Assembly: GCF_023278185.1 (NCBI RefSeq)
Contig: NZ_CP066356.1
Coordinates: forward strand, 310,001 to 374,000
DNA length: 64,000 bases
Reading direction: 5' to 3'
Source: Bradyrhizobium elkanii USDA 76
GTDB taxonomy: Bacteria > Pseudomonadota > Alphaproteobacteria > Rhizobiales > Xanthobacteraceae
Made by a program: the position numbers and the translations under genes. The notes below the pieces were generated by a model. That model did no database searches. It saw only the letters and a program-made list of their open reading frames with translations, and had not been told where the DNA came from. Below are positions 1 to 9,094 of this stretch, in pieces; position 1 is the first letter of the stretch, and every line of letters starts with the position of its first letter.

Positions 1-1042
1 GCGCTTCTGGCTGCGCAAGGGCGTCGACGGCTTTCGCGTCGACGTGATCTGGCACCTGATCAAGGATGCCGAATTCCGCGATAACCCGACGAACCCGCAT
101 TATCGCGCGGACCGGCCGCCGCACGAGAAGCTGCTGACGCAATATTCGACCGATCAGCTCGAGGTGCACACCGTCATCACCGAGATGCGCGGCGTCACCG
201 AAGAATTCGACAACCGCGTGCTGATCGGCGAGATCTATCTGCCGCTGCACCGGCTGGTTGCGTATTACGGCAACGATCTGCGCGGCGCGCAGATGCCGTT
301 CAACTTCGCGCTGCTGTCGACATTGTGGAGCGCGCGAGCGGTCGAGATGATCATCGCCGATTACGAAAAGGCGCTGCCGCCTGGTGCGTGGCCAAACTGG
401 GTGCTCGGCAATCACGACCGGCCGCGGGTGGCGAGCCGGGTGGGGCCGGCGCAGGCGCCGGTCGCCGCGATGCTGCTGCTGACGCTGCGCGGCACGCCGA
501 CGCTCTATTACGGCGACGAGATCGGCATGCGCCAGGTTGCGATTGCGCCGGATCAGGTGCGCGATCCCTTCGAGAAGAACGTGCCGGATATCGGCGTCGG
601 CCGTGACGGCTGCCGCACGCCGATGCAATGGAGCGCCGAGCGCCATGCCGGCTTCTCGACGGCTCCGCCGTGGCTGCCGCTGGCGCAGGATTTTGCCAGC
701 GACAATGTCGCAAGTCTCGAGGCGGAGCGGGCGTCGATCCTCAACCTCTACAAGGCGCTGATCGCGCTGCGGCGAAGGCTGCCGCAACTCGTCCATGGCA
801 GCTATGAGCCGGTGGCGGCGCACGGTGATGTGCTGCTCTACCGGCGGCGCAACACTGAGGGCGTGGCCGTGATCGCGCTGAACTTCGGCGCGGTCGCCGC
901 GTCGGTCTCCTCAAGCGCGATCGGCTTCAGCAATGAGGTCCTGCTGTCGACCTTGATGGACCGGCAGGGCGAGAAGGTCGAAGGCGTGCTCGATCTGCGC
1001 GCCAATGAGGGCGTGATCCTTGGGCCGCATCAGGACGATTGA
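1..1042 (+). CDS. GH13 alpha-glucosidase-type glycoside hydrolase (5' end missing)
   Basis: The reading frame is open from base 2 and its start lies outside the window; about 346 C-terminal residues are visible. The three GH13 catalytic carboxylates can be read: Asp in GFRVD (bases 41-43), Glu in LIGEIY (230-232) and Asp in the NHD of LGNHDRPR (416-418). The later pair CRTPMQW and HAGFS is typical of alpha-glucosidase and oligo-1,6-glucosidase proteins that hydrolyse alpha-glucosides in the cytoplasm. The stop overlaps the 3' end of the convergent GH13 gene by 13 bp. The family call is firm; the exact substrate cannot be told from this fragment. Confidence 0.9.
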   Translation, partial: RFWLRKGVDGFRVDVIWHLIKDAEFRDNPTNPHYRADRPPHEKLLTQYSTDQLEVHTVITEMRGVTEEFDNRVLIGEIYLPLHRLVAYYGNDLRGAQMPFNFALLSTLWSARAVEMIIADYEKALPPGAWPNWVLGNHDRPRVASRVGPAQAPVAAMLLLTLRGTPTLYYGDEIGMRQVAIAPDQVRDPFEKNVPDIGVGRDGCRTPMQWSAERHAGFSTAPPWLPLAQDFASDNVASLEAERASILNLYKALIALRRRLPQLVHGSYEPVAAHGDVLLYRRRNTEGVAVIALNFGAVAASVSSSAIGFSNEVLLSTLMDRQGEKVEGVLDLRANEGVILGPHQDD

Positions 1043-2730
1043 CGCCGGGTGCGGGGCTCCATGGTATCGATGTCGCTGCGCTTGAGCAGATAGTCGAGCC
1101 CACCGACCCGGTACCAGCGATAGCCGTAGGCCTCCATCAGAAGCTTGTGGCGACCGGCCTCGTCGGCGCGGCTGTGGTCCTCGGTCAGGAGGTTGACCAG
1201 GAGATTGCCGGCGTCGTCGGGCAGCCCGACGTTGAAGGAAATCTCGAGCGGCTTTTCCGCGAAATTGTGCACGAACAGCACCGAGTTGTTACGCCAGTCG
1301 TACCGGATGATCAGGATGGCGGGATTTCGGCTTGCGATAACCCTGAAATCTCCCCAGCCGACCTCGGGAACTTCCTTGCGCATCCGCACGATGCGCTCGG
1401 TCCAGTTCAGCATCGAATTGGGGTCGCGCCGTTGCTTGGCCGCGTTGACGTGCTCATAGCCATACGGTCCATTGTCGATGACGGGAACACATGGCCGATC
1501 GCTTTCGGTGAAGCCGGCGTGCGGCTCGGTCGACCATTGCATCGGCGTGCGCGCGCAACCGCGTTCGGGCAGGTCGAGATTGTCGCCCATGCCGAGTTCA
1601 TCGCCGTAGCGGATCACGGGCGTGCCGGGAAGCGTGCACATCACGCTGTAAGCGAGTTCGATGCGTCGGCGGTCGCCGCCCAGCATGGGCGCAAGCCGTC
1701 GCCGGATGCCCCGGTCGTAGAGCTGCATGCTCTTGTCGGCACCGAATGCCTCGAACACCGTCTCGCGCTGCGGCTTCGACAGGCGGCCGAGGTCGAGTTC
1801 ATCATGATTGCGCAGGAACAAGCCCCATTGTGCGGTCGCGGGCCGTGGCTTGGTCGCCGTCAGTGCCTTCGCCAACGGCTTCGTATCCGCCGACGCCAGC
1901 GCGTAGAACAGATGCTGATTGACGTGGAAGTTGAACATCATGTGCATTCGGTCGCCGTCACGCCCGAAGTATTCCATGTCCGTCTCGGGCAATACGTTGG
2001 CTTCGGCGAGGATGATCGCGTTGCCCTGGCGCCATTGCAGGAATTCCCGAAACGATCGCAGCATGTCGTACTGCTCGACCGGCTTGCGCCTGGAGGCGCC
2101 CTTGGTCGCGATCACGAAGGGCACGGCGTCCATGCGGAAGCCCGAGACGCCGAGCTGGATCCAGAACCCCATGATCTTGAGGATCTCGGCCTGTACATGC
2201 GGGTTCGATGTGTTGAGGTCCGGCTGGAAATCGTAGAAGCGATGGAAGTACCAGGCGCCGGCTTGCTTGTCGCGCGTCCAGGTCGATTTCTGAACGCCGG
2301 GAAATACCATGCCGGTATTGGCATTGGCGGGCTTCTTGTCCGACCAGACATACCAGTCGCGGTACGGCGAGTCCTTCGACCTGCGCGCCGATCGAAACCA
2401 GTCGTGCTGATCCGAGGTGTGATTGACGACGAGGTCGATGATGACGCGGATGCCGCGCTGCTGGCAGCCATGGGTAAATTCAACGAAATCGCCCAGCGTG
2501 CCGTAGCGCGGATCGACGTCGTAATAATCCGAGATGTCGTAGCCGTCGTCCCTGTTGGGCGAAGGCTGAAACGGCATCAGCCAGATCGCGGTGATGCCGA
2601 GCCCGTGCAAATAGTCCAGGCGCCGGAGCAGACCGCTGAAATCACCGATGCCATCGCCGTTGGCATCCATGTAGGTGCCAACCGACAGGCAGTAGATCAC
2701 TCCGTTCTTGTACCAGAGGTCGTCGATCAC
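1030..2730 (-). CDS. GH13 trehalose-synthase-like alpha-amylase family protein
   Basis: This 566-residue protein opens with LWYKNGVIYCL and then NGDGIGDFSG, the entry signature of trehalose synthase (TreS) and related GH13 enzymes. The catalytic set is present: GFRMDA (nucleophile Asp), ILAEAN (acid/base Glu) and LRNHDE (Asp). TreS isomerises maltose and trehalose. No maltokinase domain follows, so it is a stand-alone catalytic unit. I chose the GTG at 2730 because GGAGAGG lies 8 bases before it; the frame stays open upstream to 2904 but that part is low-complexity and unlike the family. It converges on, and overlaps by 13 bp, another GH13 gene. Plain alpha-amylase or glucosyltransferase activity is possible. 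Confidence 0.85.
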   Translation of the reverse strand: MIDDLWYKNGVIYCLSVGTYMDANGDGIGDFSGLLRRLDYLHGLGITAIWLMPFQPSPNRDDGYDISDYYDVDPRYGTLGDFVEFTHGCQQRGIRVIIDLVVNHTSDQHDWFRSARRSKDSPYRDWYVWSDKKPANANTGMVFPGVQKSTWTRDKQAGAWYFHRFYDFQPDLNTSNPHVQAEILKIMGFWIQLGVSGFRMDAVPFVIATKGASRRKPVEQYDMLRSFREFLQWRQGNAIILAEANVLPETDMEYFGRDGDRMHMMFNFHVNQHLFYALASADTKPLAKALTATKPRPATAQWGLFLRNHDELDLGRLSKPQRETVFEAFGADKSMQLYDRGIRRRLAPMLGGDRRRIELAYSVMCTLPGTPVIRYGDELGMGDNLDLPERGCARTPMQWSTEPHAGFTESDRPCVPVIDNGPYGYEHVNAAKQRRDPNSMLNWTERIVRMRKEVPEVGWGDFRVIASRNPAILIIRYDWRNNSVLFVHNFAEKPLEISFNVGLPDDAGNLLVNLLTEDHSRADEAGRHKLLMEAYGYRWYRVGGLDYLLKRSDIDTMEPRTRRQSS

Positions 2731-2872
2731 CAGGCAATCCTCTCCAGTCCCACCCGTGGCGGCGGCCGGCAGGATAAGCGGTGAGGCGGCGACGGGTTCC
2801 TGCGGAGCGCCGTCCCGCAACGGAGCCGGACGACGCTCCGCGCCGGCTGACGCTGCCGCGCTCCATCGGTTG

Positions 2873-2921
2873 GAGCATGATCTCCACGGAAAACCGGCTT
2901 CCACTTTTCCGGATCATGCTC
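2873..2921. repeat. Palindromic intergenic repeat, family D copy 1
   Basis: The arms GAGCATGATC and GATCATGCTC are perfect 10-bp inverted repeats around a core with a second inverted pair (GGAAAACCGG / CTTTTCCGG). A near-copy lies at 10255-10303. It sits between the divergent TreS-like gene and mmcB, so it may form part of their leader or promoter DNA. Confidence 0.8.
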
Positions 2922-2947
2922 TCGTGGAATCGGCTAATCTTCGCTCA

Positions 2948-3430
2948 ATGGACTCATCCGCCCGCCAGATCGCGCTTGTGCCCGCGCCCGACCGACGCCA
3001 GTCGGAGACCGCGCTTGCGATCGCGCGCGGCACGGCGAGGCTTCTGAGGTCGCTGGGATTTTCCTGCATCAGCGAATTGCCGCTGCCGTCCGGCCGAAGA
3101 GCCGATCTGGTCGCGCTGAACGAGCGCGGCGAGATCTGGATCGTCGAGATCAAATCGTCGGTCGAGGATCTGCGCGCCGACCAGAAATGGCAGGACTACC
3201 GGATGCATTGCGACCGGCTGTTCTTCGCCTTCACGCAGGATCTGCCGTGCGAGATCTTCCCGGTCGACACCGGCCTGATCATCGCCGACGCCTATGGCGC
3301 GCATCTGCACTGCGAGGCGCCGGAACATCGCCTGCCGGCGGCAACCCGCAAGGCGATGACGGTGCGTTTTGCCATGGCCGCGGCGCAGCGGATCAACCGC
3401 CTCGTCGATCCGCAGGGGCACGAGTTTTAG
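2948..3430 (+). CDS. mmcB: MmcB-family DNA repair protein
   Basis: The 160-residue protein matches the alphaproteobacterial MmcB family, known from Caulobacter as an SOS-linked factor for mitomycin C resistance. A PD-(D/E)xK nuclease-like core is visible: RADLVAL followed by EIWIVEIKSS gives the D...ExK arrangement near residues 50-70. Upstream in-frame sequence exists back to 2708 but overlaps the palindromic repeat, so I take the ATG at 2948, which begins the conserved part. It is divergent from the TreS-like gene. The family assignment is from memory of the sequence pattern; nuclease activity is inferred. Confidence 0.82.
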   Translation: MDSSARQIALVPAPDRRQSETALAIARGTARLLRSLGFSCISELPLPSGRRADLVALNERGEIWIVEIKSSVEDLRADQKWQDYRMHCDRLFFAFTQDLPCEIFPVDTGLIIADAYGAHLHCEAPEHRLPAATRKAMTVRFAMAAAQRINRLVDPQGHEF

Positions 3431-3446
3431 GACAGCTGGTTGTGAT

Positions 3447-3625
3447 CCGTCATCCCCGCGCAAAGGCTTCGCCTTTGTCGCTGGAGGAGCCGCGAAGCGG
3501 CGTCTCGAAGGATGCACGGCCCGGCTGGTGGCCGTCGATCCTTCGAGGCTCGCCCAGCGGCGCAATTGCGCCGCATGGCTCGCGCCTCCAGCGACAAAGG
3601 CGAAGCCTTCGCGCGGGGATGACGG
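3447..3625. repeat. Long imperfect inverted repeat, family A copy 1
   Basis: The element begins CCGTCATCCCCGCG and ends with the exact reverse complement CGCGGGGATGACGG. Inside each arm is a smaller hairpin, CAAAGGC-TTC-GCCTTTG. Related copies lie at 25027-25193 and 41404-41538. It fills most of the 312-bp space between mmcB and regR, where no gene is visible. It could fold into a long RNA hairpin and act as a bidirectional terminator, but this is inferred. Confidence 0.85.
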
Positions 3626-3637
3626 TGTGAAATCAAG

Positions 3638-3668
3638 TAGCCCGGATGGAGCGCAGCGCAATCCGGGT
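3638..3668. repeat. Short palindromic repeat, family C copy 1
   Basis: The arms CCCGGAT (3641-3647) and ATCCGGG (3661-3667) flank GGAGCGCAGCGCA. The same unit recurs at 10092-10180. Confidence 0.75.
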
Positions 3669-3742
3669 AAGTCTTGCTACGGGAGATCGAACGGAAATGG
3701 CCGGGCAATAACCCGGCCATCGCAAACCAAAATGAATCCTGC

Positions 3743-4297
3743 TTACCGCGGCGCGCGCTTGGCGAGGATGCGCTGCAAGGTGCGGCGGTGCATGTTGAGG
3801 CGGCGCGCGGTCTCCGAGACGTTGCGGTTGCACATCTCGTAGATGCGCTGGATGTGCTCCCAGCGCACGCGGTCCGCCGACATCGGATTGGCCGGCAGCT
3901 CGGACTTCTCGGTGCCGGTCGCGAGCAGCGCGGCGACGACGTCATCGGCGTCGGCGGGCTTCGAGAGATAATCGACGGCGCCCATCTTCACCGCGGTGAC
4001 GGCGGTGGCGATGTTGCCGTAGCCGGTCAGCACGATCGCGCGCGCCTCGGGGCGCTTGCGCTTCAACGCCGAGACGACGTCGAGGCCGTTGCCGTCGCCG
4101 AGGCGGAGATCGACGACCGCGAAAGCGGGCGCGGCACGGCCGATCTCGGCGAGACCATCAGATACCGTGTCGCATGACTTCACCGCGAAACCCCGCGTCT
4201 CCATCGCGCGCGACAGGCGTTCCAGGAACGGCTTGTCGTCCTCGACGATGAGGAGCGAGCGGTCGGCATGGTCATTCAGTTCAGTGATGGCGTTCAC
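3743..4297 (-). CDS. regR: RegR/ActR/RegA-type redox response regulator
   Basis: This 184-residue protein has a receiver domain (acidic pair in LLIVEDD, phospho-acceptor Asp63 in VVDLRLGDGNG, Lys in LSKPAD) and a C-terminal Fis-type helix-turn-helix ending NMHRRTLQRIL. That layout and the near-invariant C-terminus are those of the RegA/ActR/RegR family, which controls redox-dependent genes (in bradyrhizobia, nitrogen fixation and denitrification). I chose the GTG at 4297, giving MNAITELNDHADRSLL, with AGGGA upstream; the frame is open to 4393 but that extension is not family-like. Its kinase partner regS lies 134 bp upstream in the same direction. Confidence 0.93.
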   Translation of the reverse strand: MNAITELNDHADRSLLIVEDDKPFLERLSRAMETRGFAVKSCDTVSDGLAEIGRAAPAFAVVDLRLGDGNGLDVVSALKRKRPEARAIVLTGYGNIATAVTAVKMGAVDYLSKPADADDVVAALLATGTEKSELPANPMSADRVRWEHIQRIYEMCNRNVSETARRLNMHRRTLQRILAKRAPR

Positions 4298-4431
4298 GAT
4301 CCATTTTTCCCTGTGGCAGACCCCTATTATATGGGGTTCTACTGCGGCGCTGCCAAGGCAGCCGAAAGTCGCGTGCTGGTCTGGAAAGAGCAATGCATCC
4401 GTAATGCCAGAGTTGCGATTAAGAATCGTTC

Positions 4432-5751
4432 TTAGGATTCGGTTTCGTCGCCAGGCGCGGCTTCCTCGAAGCGCTCGCGCGGCCAGACGATCTGCACCAC
4501 GGCGCCGTGATCGGGGAAGGTGCGATTGGTAAACGACACCTTGGCGCCGGTGCGTTCCAGCAGCGTCCTTGCGATGAAAACGCCCAGACCGAGGCCCCCA
4601 CGTGGGTTTTGGGCCTCATCCACACCGCGGCGGCGCGACAGATACGGCTCGCCGATCCGCTTCAGCATGTCGGGCGCGATGCCCGGACCGTCGTCGGAGA
4701 CGACGACCTCAACGGTCTCGGCGTTCCACCACGCGTTCACCTCGACGGTCTGGTGCGCGAAATCGACCGCATTTTCGAGAATGTTTCCGACGCCATAAAG
4801 GATCGCCGGATTGCGCGCGGCGACTGGTTCAGGCGTTGCTGCGACAGCAAGCCGCACCTTGATGTTGATGCCGAAATCGCGATGCGGCGCCACCGCCTCC
4901 TCGATCAGGGTCGACAGCTTCATGGTGTCGAACGGCGCGCCGCTCGATGACAATTGCGCGATCTTGCTCAGGATGTCGCGGCAGCGCTGCGCCTGCTCGC
5001 GCAGGGTCTTGAGGTCGCCGGCGATCGCCGGGTCATGCACCGTCTTCTCGAGCTCGCGCGAGATCAGGAAGATCGTCGACAGCGGCGTGCCGAGCTCATG
5101 CGCGGCGGCGGCGGCGAGGCCGTCGAGCTGGGTCAGATGCTGCTCGCGCGTCAGCACCAGCTCGGTGGCGGCGAGCGCATCGGAGAGCTGGCGTGCTTCC
5201 TCGGTCACCTGGAATGCGTAAAGACTGGTGACACCGATCGCGAGCAGGATCGAAAGCCAGACGCCGATCAGATAGATCGGCGGCAGCACCAAGGGATCGT
5301 CGGCATCCCAGGGCAGCGGCAGATGGTAGAAGAACAGCGCCGAGGCGCAGGCGACCGCAAGGCAGCCGAGCGCGATCGTCAGCCGGATCGGCAGCACGGT
5401 GGCCGAGATCAGGACCGGCGCCAGGAACAGGAACGAGAACGGGTTCTGCAATCCGCCGGTGAAGTACAAGAGCCCGCCGAGCTCGACGATGTTGAACGCG
5501 AGCAGCGCCGCGGCATAGGCCGGCTCCAGCCGCTGCATCGGGTTGAAGGCGATCTGCAGCGCCAGGTTGAGCAGCGCCGAGAACGCCACGATGGTGACGC
5601 AGGGGACGATCGGAACGTCGAATTCCAGTCCCTGCGCCACGATGAAGATGGCGACGAGCTGGCCGAGCGCGGCGAGCCAGCGCAACCGCAGGATCGTATC
5701 CAGGCGGACATAGCGGCGGGGTTGGCGGAAATCGGAAGCGACGTCGGTCAT
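4432..5751 (-). CDS. regS: RegS/ActS/RegB-type membrane redox sensor histidine kinase
   Basis: The 439-residue protein has about six hydrophobic segments in residues 25-180, with GGLQNPF (99-105), the quinone-sensing motif of RegB. The H-box AAAHELGTPLS places the phosphorylated His at 218. Cys257, in EQAQRCRDIL just after it, matches the position of the redox-active dimer-interface cysteine of RegB. The ATP-binding domain shows DDGPGIAP and GLGLGVF. It phosphorylates RegR, whose gene follows downstream. The pair is divergent from the ABC exporter genes. Sensing of quinone and Cys redox state is inferred from family knowledge. Confidence 0.94.
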   Translation of the reverse strand: MTDVASDFRQPRRYVRLDTILRLRWLAALGQLVAIFIVAQGLEFDVPIVPCVTIVAFSALLNLALQIAFNPMQRLEPAYAAALLAFNIVELGGLLYFTGGLQNPFSFLFLAPVLISATVLPIRLTIALGCLAVACASALFFYHLPLPWDADDPLVLPPIYLIGVWLSILLAIGVTSLYAFQVTEEARQLSDALAATELVLTREQHLTQLDGLAAAAAHELGTPLSTIFLISRELEKTVHDPAIAGDLKTLREQAQRCRDILSKIAQLSSSGAPFDTMKLSTLIEEAVAPHRDFGINIKVRLAVAATPEPVAARNPAILYGVGNILENAVDFAHQTVEVNAWWNAETVEVVVSDDGPGIAPDMLKRIGEPYLSRRRGVDEAQNPRGGLGLGVFIARTLLERTGAKVSFTNRTFPDHGAVVQIVWPRERFEEAAPGDETES

Positions 5752-5893
5752 CCCTGGACCTTAGCTGCGCCGTGGGCGGCGCACAAATTCGCGACCTAGC
5801 GCAACGCTGCAGGGCAAGCCTTTTAATCACCGCCAAGCCTTGAATTACCGCCAAGCCTTGCGCTTATTGTCGCAATGGCTCAATGACGGCCAC

Positions 5894-6700
5894 ATGCAAC
5901 AGATCGGGACAGGTCAGGCGCAAACGCCGGCGGTCGATCAGGGCGGATCGGCCGCGATCGACGTTGCGCATCTCGTCAAGGTCTACAAGACCACCCGCGC
6001 GGTCGACGATATCTCGTTCCGCATCGCGCGCGGCAGCATCACCGGCCTGCTCGGCGGCAATGGTGCCGGCAAGACCACGACGATCGCGATGATCATGGGC
6101 CTGGTGCTGCCGACCTCGGGCAGTGTCGAGGTGCTCGGTGCACGAATCCCCGAGCAGCGCTACGATGTGCTCGGCCGGATGAACTTCGAAAGCCCCTATG
6201 TCGACATGCCGATGCGGCTCACGGTGCGGCAGAATCTGACCATTTTCGGCCGTCTCTATGCCGTGCAGCATTTGCGTGAGCGGATCGACCAGCTCGCCGA
6301 CGATCTCGATCTCAAGGAATTCCTCGACCGCTCCAACGGCAAGCTCTCCGCCGGGCAGAAGACCCGCGTCGCGCTGGCGAAGGCGCTGATCAACGAGCCC
6401 GATCTCTTGCTGCTCGACGAGCCGACCGCCTCGCTCGACCCGGATACCGCCGACTGGGTGCGGCAGCATCTCGAGACCTACCGCAAGACCCATAACGCGA
6501 CCATCCTGCTGGCGTCACACAACATGCTGGAGGTCGAGCGCCTCTGCGACCGCGTCATCATCATGAAGCGCGGCAAGATCGAGGACGACGACAGCCCCGA
6601 GCGGATCATGGCTCGCTACAACCGCGACACGCTGGAAGAGGTGTTTCTCGACGTGGCACGCGGCCGGGTGCGGGAGGGCGCGCCAGAGGGCACACCATGA
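5894..6700 (+). CDS. ABC transporter ATP-binding protein (ABC-2 exporter)
   Basis: The protein has Walker A (GGNGAGKTTT), an LSAGQKTR signature, Walker B with LLLLDEPTASLDP and the switch His in LLASHNM. It is one ABC domain of about 268 residues. The ATG at 5894 is the first good start; an in-frame TTG at 5842 region would add 18 residues and lacks a ribosome site. Its stop overlaps the permease start (ATGA), so the two are translationally coupled and form an exporter. The closest flavour is multidrug, daunorubicin or Nod-factor NodI-type ATPases; the substrate is unknown. Confidence 0.88.
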   Translation: MQQIGTGQAQTPAVDQGGSAAIDVAHLVKVYKTTRAVDDISFRIARGSITGLLGGNGAGKTTTIAMIMGLVLPTSGSVEVLGARIPEQRYDVLGRMNFESPYVDMPMRLTVRQNLTIFGRLYAVQHLRERIDQLADDLDLKEFLDRSNGKLSAGQKTRVALAKALINEPDLLLLDEPTASLDPDTADWVRQHLETYRKTHNATILLASHNMLEVERLCDRVIIMKRGKIEDDDSPERIMARYNRDTLEEVFLDVARGRVREGAPEGTP

Positions 6701-7521
6701 GTGAACTCGTCAGCCAGCACCAGCGCGGGATTTCACTGCAACGCATCAACGCGATGGTGCTGCGCTATTGGTATCTGCTGATGTCGTCATGGCCGCGGCT
6801 TTTGGAGCTGGTCTACTGGCCGGCCTTGCAGATCATCACCTGGGGCTTCCTGCAGAATTACATCTCGCAGGCATCCGGCTTCTTCGCCAAGGCGGGCGGC
6901 ACGCTGATCGGCGCCGTGATCCTGTGGGACATCCTGTTCCGGGGGCAGCTCGGCTTCTCGATCTCGTTCCTGGAGGAGATGTGGGCGCGCAACCTCGGCA
7001 ACCTGATGATGAGCCCGCTCAAGCCGATCGAATTCCTGCTTTCGCTGATGATCATGAGCCTGATCCGGCTCGCCATCGGCGTGATCCCGATGACGCTGCT
7101 GGCGCTGTTCTTCTTCGGCTTCAACTTCTACGCCATCGGGCTGCCGCTGATCGCGTTCTTCTGCAATCTGATCTTCACGAGCTGGTCGGTCGGCGTGTTC
7201 GCCTCGGGCCTCGTGCTGCGCAACGGGTTAGGGGCGGAAAGCATCGTCTGGACGCTGATGTTCGCGGTGATGCCGCTCGCCTGCATCTACTATCCGGTCG
7301 AGGTGCTGCCGGCCTGGCTGCAAGCTGTCGCCTGGACACTGCCGCCGACCTATGTGTTCGAAGGCATGCGCTCGCTGCTGATCGATCACGTCTTCCGCGC
7401 CGACCTGATGGTATGGGCGCTGGTCATCAACGCGATCCTGTTCGCTGCCTCTTTTGCGACCTTTCTTGCCCTTTTGCAGAGCGCCAAGCGCAACGGCTCG
7501 CTGCTCAGCAGTGGTGAATAA
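6697..7521 (+). CDS. ABC-2 type exporter permease
   Basis: This 274-residue integral membrane protein has about six hydrophobic helices (roughly residues 30-50, 65-85, 110-145, 150-180, 190-215, 240-265). It starts inside the stop of the ATPase gene (ATGA), which indicates coupling and a shared complex. Late motifs such as VMPLACIYYPVEVLP resemble the ABC-2 membrane fold. Together the pair would export a lipid, glycan or drug across the inner membrane; the substrate cannot be read from sequence. Confidence 0.87.
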   Translation: MSELVSQHQRGISLQRINAMVLRYWYLLMSSWPRLLELVYWPALQIITWGFLQNYISQASGFFAKAGGTLIGAVILWDILFRGQLGFSISFLEEMWARNLGNLMMSPLKPIEFLLSLMIMSLIRLAIGVIPMTLLALFFFGFNFYAIGLPLIAFFCNLIFTSWSVGVFASGLVLRNGLGAESIVWTLMFAVMPLACIYYPVEVLPAWLQAVAWTLPPTYVFEGMRSLLIDHVFRADLMVWALVINAILFAASFATFLALLQSAKRNGSLLSSGE

Positions 7522-7652
7522 ATGTCACTTTCTCGTGGATTCTCGGTGCATTAGCCCGATATCGACCCCACATTCGGCTAGCGGCGCATTGACGCATTGT
7601 TGCGCAGCGGTCAGTATGCTGCGGCGCAGAATTAGGGGTCTGAGAGAACATT

Positions 7653-8978
7653 ATGCCCATCGGTGAATTTGGTGCACCGCCACTGGCGGCGGAAGGCAGC
7701 CCGGCACTTACGACGCCGCTCTACTGGATGTACGAGATGGCACATGCGTCACTCAACCCGGCGCGCGCGGTGACCGACGCCACCAAGATCCTGTTTCAGA
7801 ACCCGCTCAATCCGTGGACGCACACCGAGTTCGGCAAATCGGTCGCGGCCGGCTGCGAGCTGTTCGAGCGCACCACGCGCCGCTACGGCAAGCCGGATTG
7901 GAACCTGCCCACTACCGAGGTCAACGGGCTGCGCACGCCGGTCGAGGTCCGCTCGATCTGGGAAAAGCCGTTCTGCCGCCTGCTGCACTTTGATCGCAAG
8001 TTCACGCGTCCGCTGCGCGCGCCGCAGCCGCGGGTGCTGATCGTCGCGCCGATGTCGGGCCACTATGCGACGCTGCTGCGCGGTACCGTTGAGGCGTTCC
8101 TGCCGACGCACGAAGTCTACATCACCGACTGGGCCGATGCGCGCATGGTGCCGCTTGCGGAGGGCCGGTTCGATCTCGACGACTATGTCGATTACGTGAT
8201 CGAGATGCTGCATGCGCTCGGCGGCAACATGCACGTCATCGCGGTGTGCCAGCCTTCGGTGCCGGTCCTTGCGGCCGTCTCCGTCATGGAAGCGAACCAC
8301 GACCCGTTCGTGCCGCTGTCGATGACGCTGATGGGCGGGCCGATCGACACGCGGCGCAATCCGACTGCGGTCAACAACCTTGCCGAACAGCGCGGCATCG
8401 AATGGTTCCGCAGCCATGTCATCACCAAGGTGCCGTTCCCGCATCCGGGCGTGATGCGCGACGTCTATCCGGGCTTCCTGCAGCTCAACGGCTTCATCAG
8501 CATGAACCTGGATCGGCACATGGACGCGCACAAGGCGCTGTTCGCCCATCTGGTGAAGGGTGACGGCGATCTCGCCGACAAGCACCGTGAATTCTATGAC
8601 GAATATCTCGCCGTGATGGACCTCACCGCGGAGTATTATCTGCAGACCGTCGACCTCGTCTTCGTCAAGCACGCGCTGCCCAAGGGCGAGATGACCCATC
8701 GCGGCAAGCCGGTCGATCCGTCGAAGATCCGCCGCGTTGCGCTGATGACGGTCGAGGGCGAGAAGGACGATATCTCCGGTCTCGGTCAGACCGAGGCAAC
8801 GCATGCGCTTTGCACTGCTATCCCGAACCATCGCCGCGTGCACTACGTGCAGAAGGGCGTCGGGCACTATGGTGTGTTCAACGGCTCGCGTTTCCGCTCC
8901 GAAATCGTGCCGCGGATCTCCGATTTCATGGTTTCGGCGGCCAATACGCGGCTTTCGCTGGTCGCTGCAGCCGAATAG
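7653..8978 (+). CDS. phaZ: Intracellular polyhydroxyalkanoate depolymerase
   Basis: The 441-residue protein matches intracellular PHB depolymerases that mobilise stored polyhydroxybutyrate granules. Its N-terminus has WMYEMAHASLNPARA, as in this family. The nucleophile is a cysteine in a lipase-box-like motif, VCQPSVPVL (Cys199), rather than the usual serine. A C-terminal His (VGHYGVFNGS) completes the expected triad with an Asp in between. It has no signal peptide, fitting a cytoplasmic granule enzyme. A hairpin with a T-run follows at 9055-9094, so it is probably monocistronic. Confidence 0.92.
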   Translation: MPIGEFGAPPLAAEGSPALTTPLYWMYEMAHASLNPARAVTDATKILFQNPLNPWTHTEFGKSVAAGCELFERTTRRYGKPDWNLPTTEVNGLRTPVEVRSIWEKPFCRLLHFDRKFTRPLRAPQPRVLIVAPMSGHYATLLRGTVEAFLPTHEVYITDWADARMVPLAEGRFDLDDYVDYVIEMLHALGGNMHVIAVCQPSVPVLAAVSVMEANHDPFVPLSMTLMGGPIDTRRNPTAVNNLAEQRGIEWFRSHVITKVPFPHPGVMRDVYPGFLQLNGFISMNLDRHMDAHKALFAHLVKGDGDLADKHREFYDEYLAVMDLTAEYYLQTVDLVFVKHALPKGEMTHRGKPVDPSKIRRVALMTVEGEKDDISGLGQTEATHALCTAIPNHRRVHYVQKGVGHYGVFNGSRFRSEIVPRISDFMVSAANTRLSLVAAAE

Positions 8979-9054
8979 GTATCGCCCCGGCCGCGATTTT
9001 CGCGGTCGCACAAGTCACTGATTTAACTAAAAAAATCTCAAATCGGGGAAGGTC

Positions 9055-9094
9055 AAAGGGATGAATATAGGTTCATCCTTTGTGCCTTGTTTTT
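9055..9094 (+). terminator. Rho-independent terminator after phaZ
   Basis: AAAGGGATGAA and TTCATCCTTT form a stem with one bulged G around the loop TATAGG (9055-9081), followed by the T-rich GTGCCTTGTTTTT. It lies 76 bp after the phaZ stop. Confidence 0.7.

Noticed and set aside
1039..2784. A 581-codon plus-strand frame opposite the TreS-like gene
   Set aside because: The minus strand holds the GH13 catalytic motifs; the plus frame is His/Arg/Val-biased shadow sequence.
3447..3625. Could the repeated palindromes be a CRISPR array
   Set aside because: Copies are scattered singly over kilobases, not in regular arrays with spacers, and no cas gene is present.
5783..5815. Possible RegR box between regS and the ABC gene
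   Set aside because: GCGACCTAGCGC resembles part of the known consensus, but too few positions match to claim a site.
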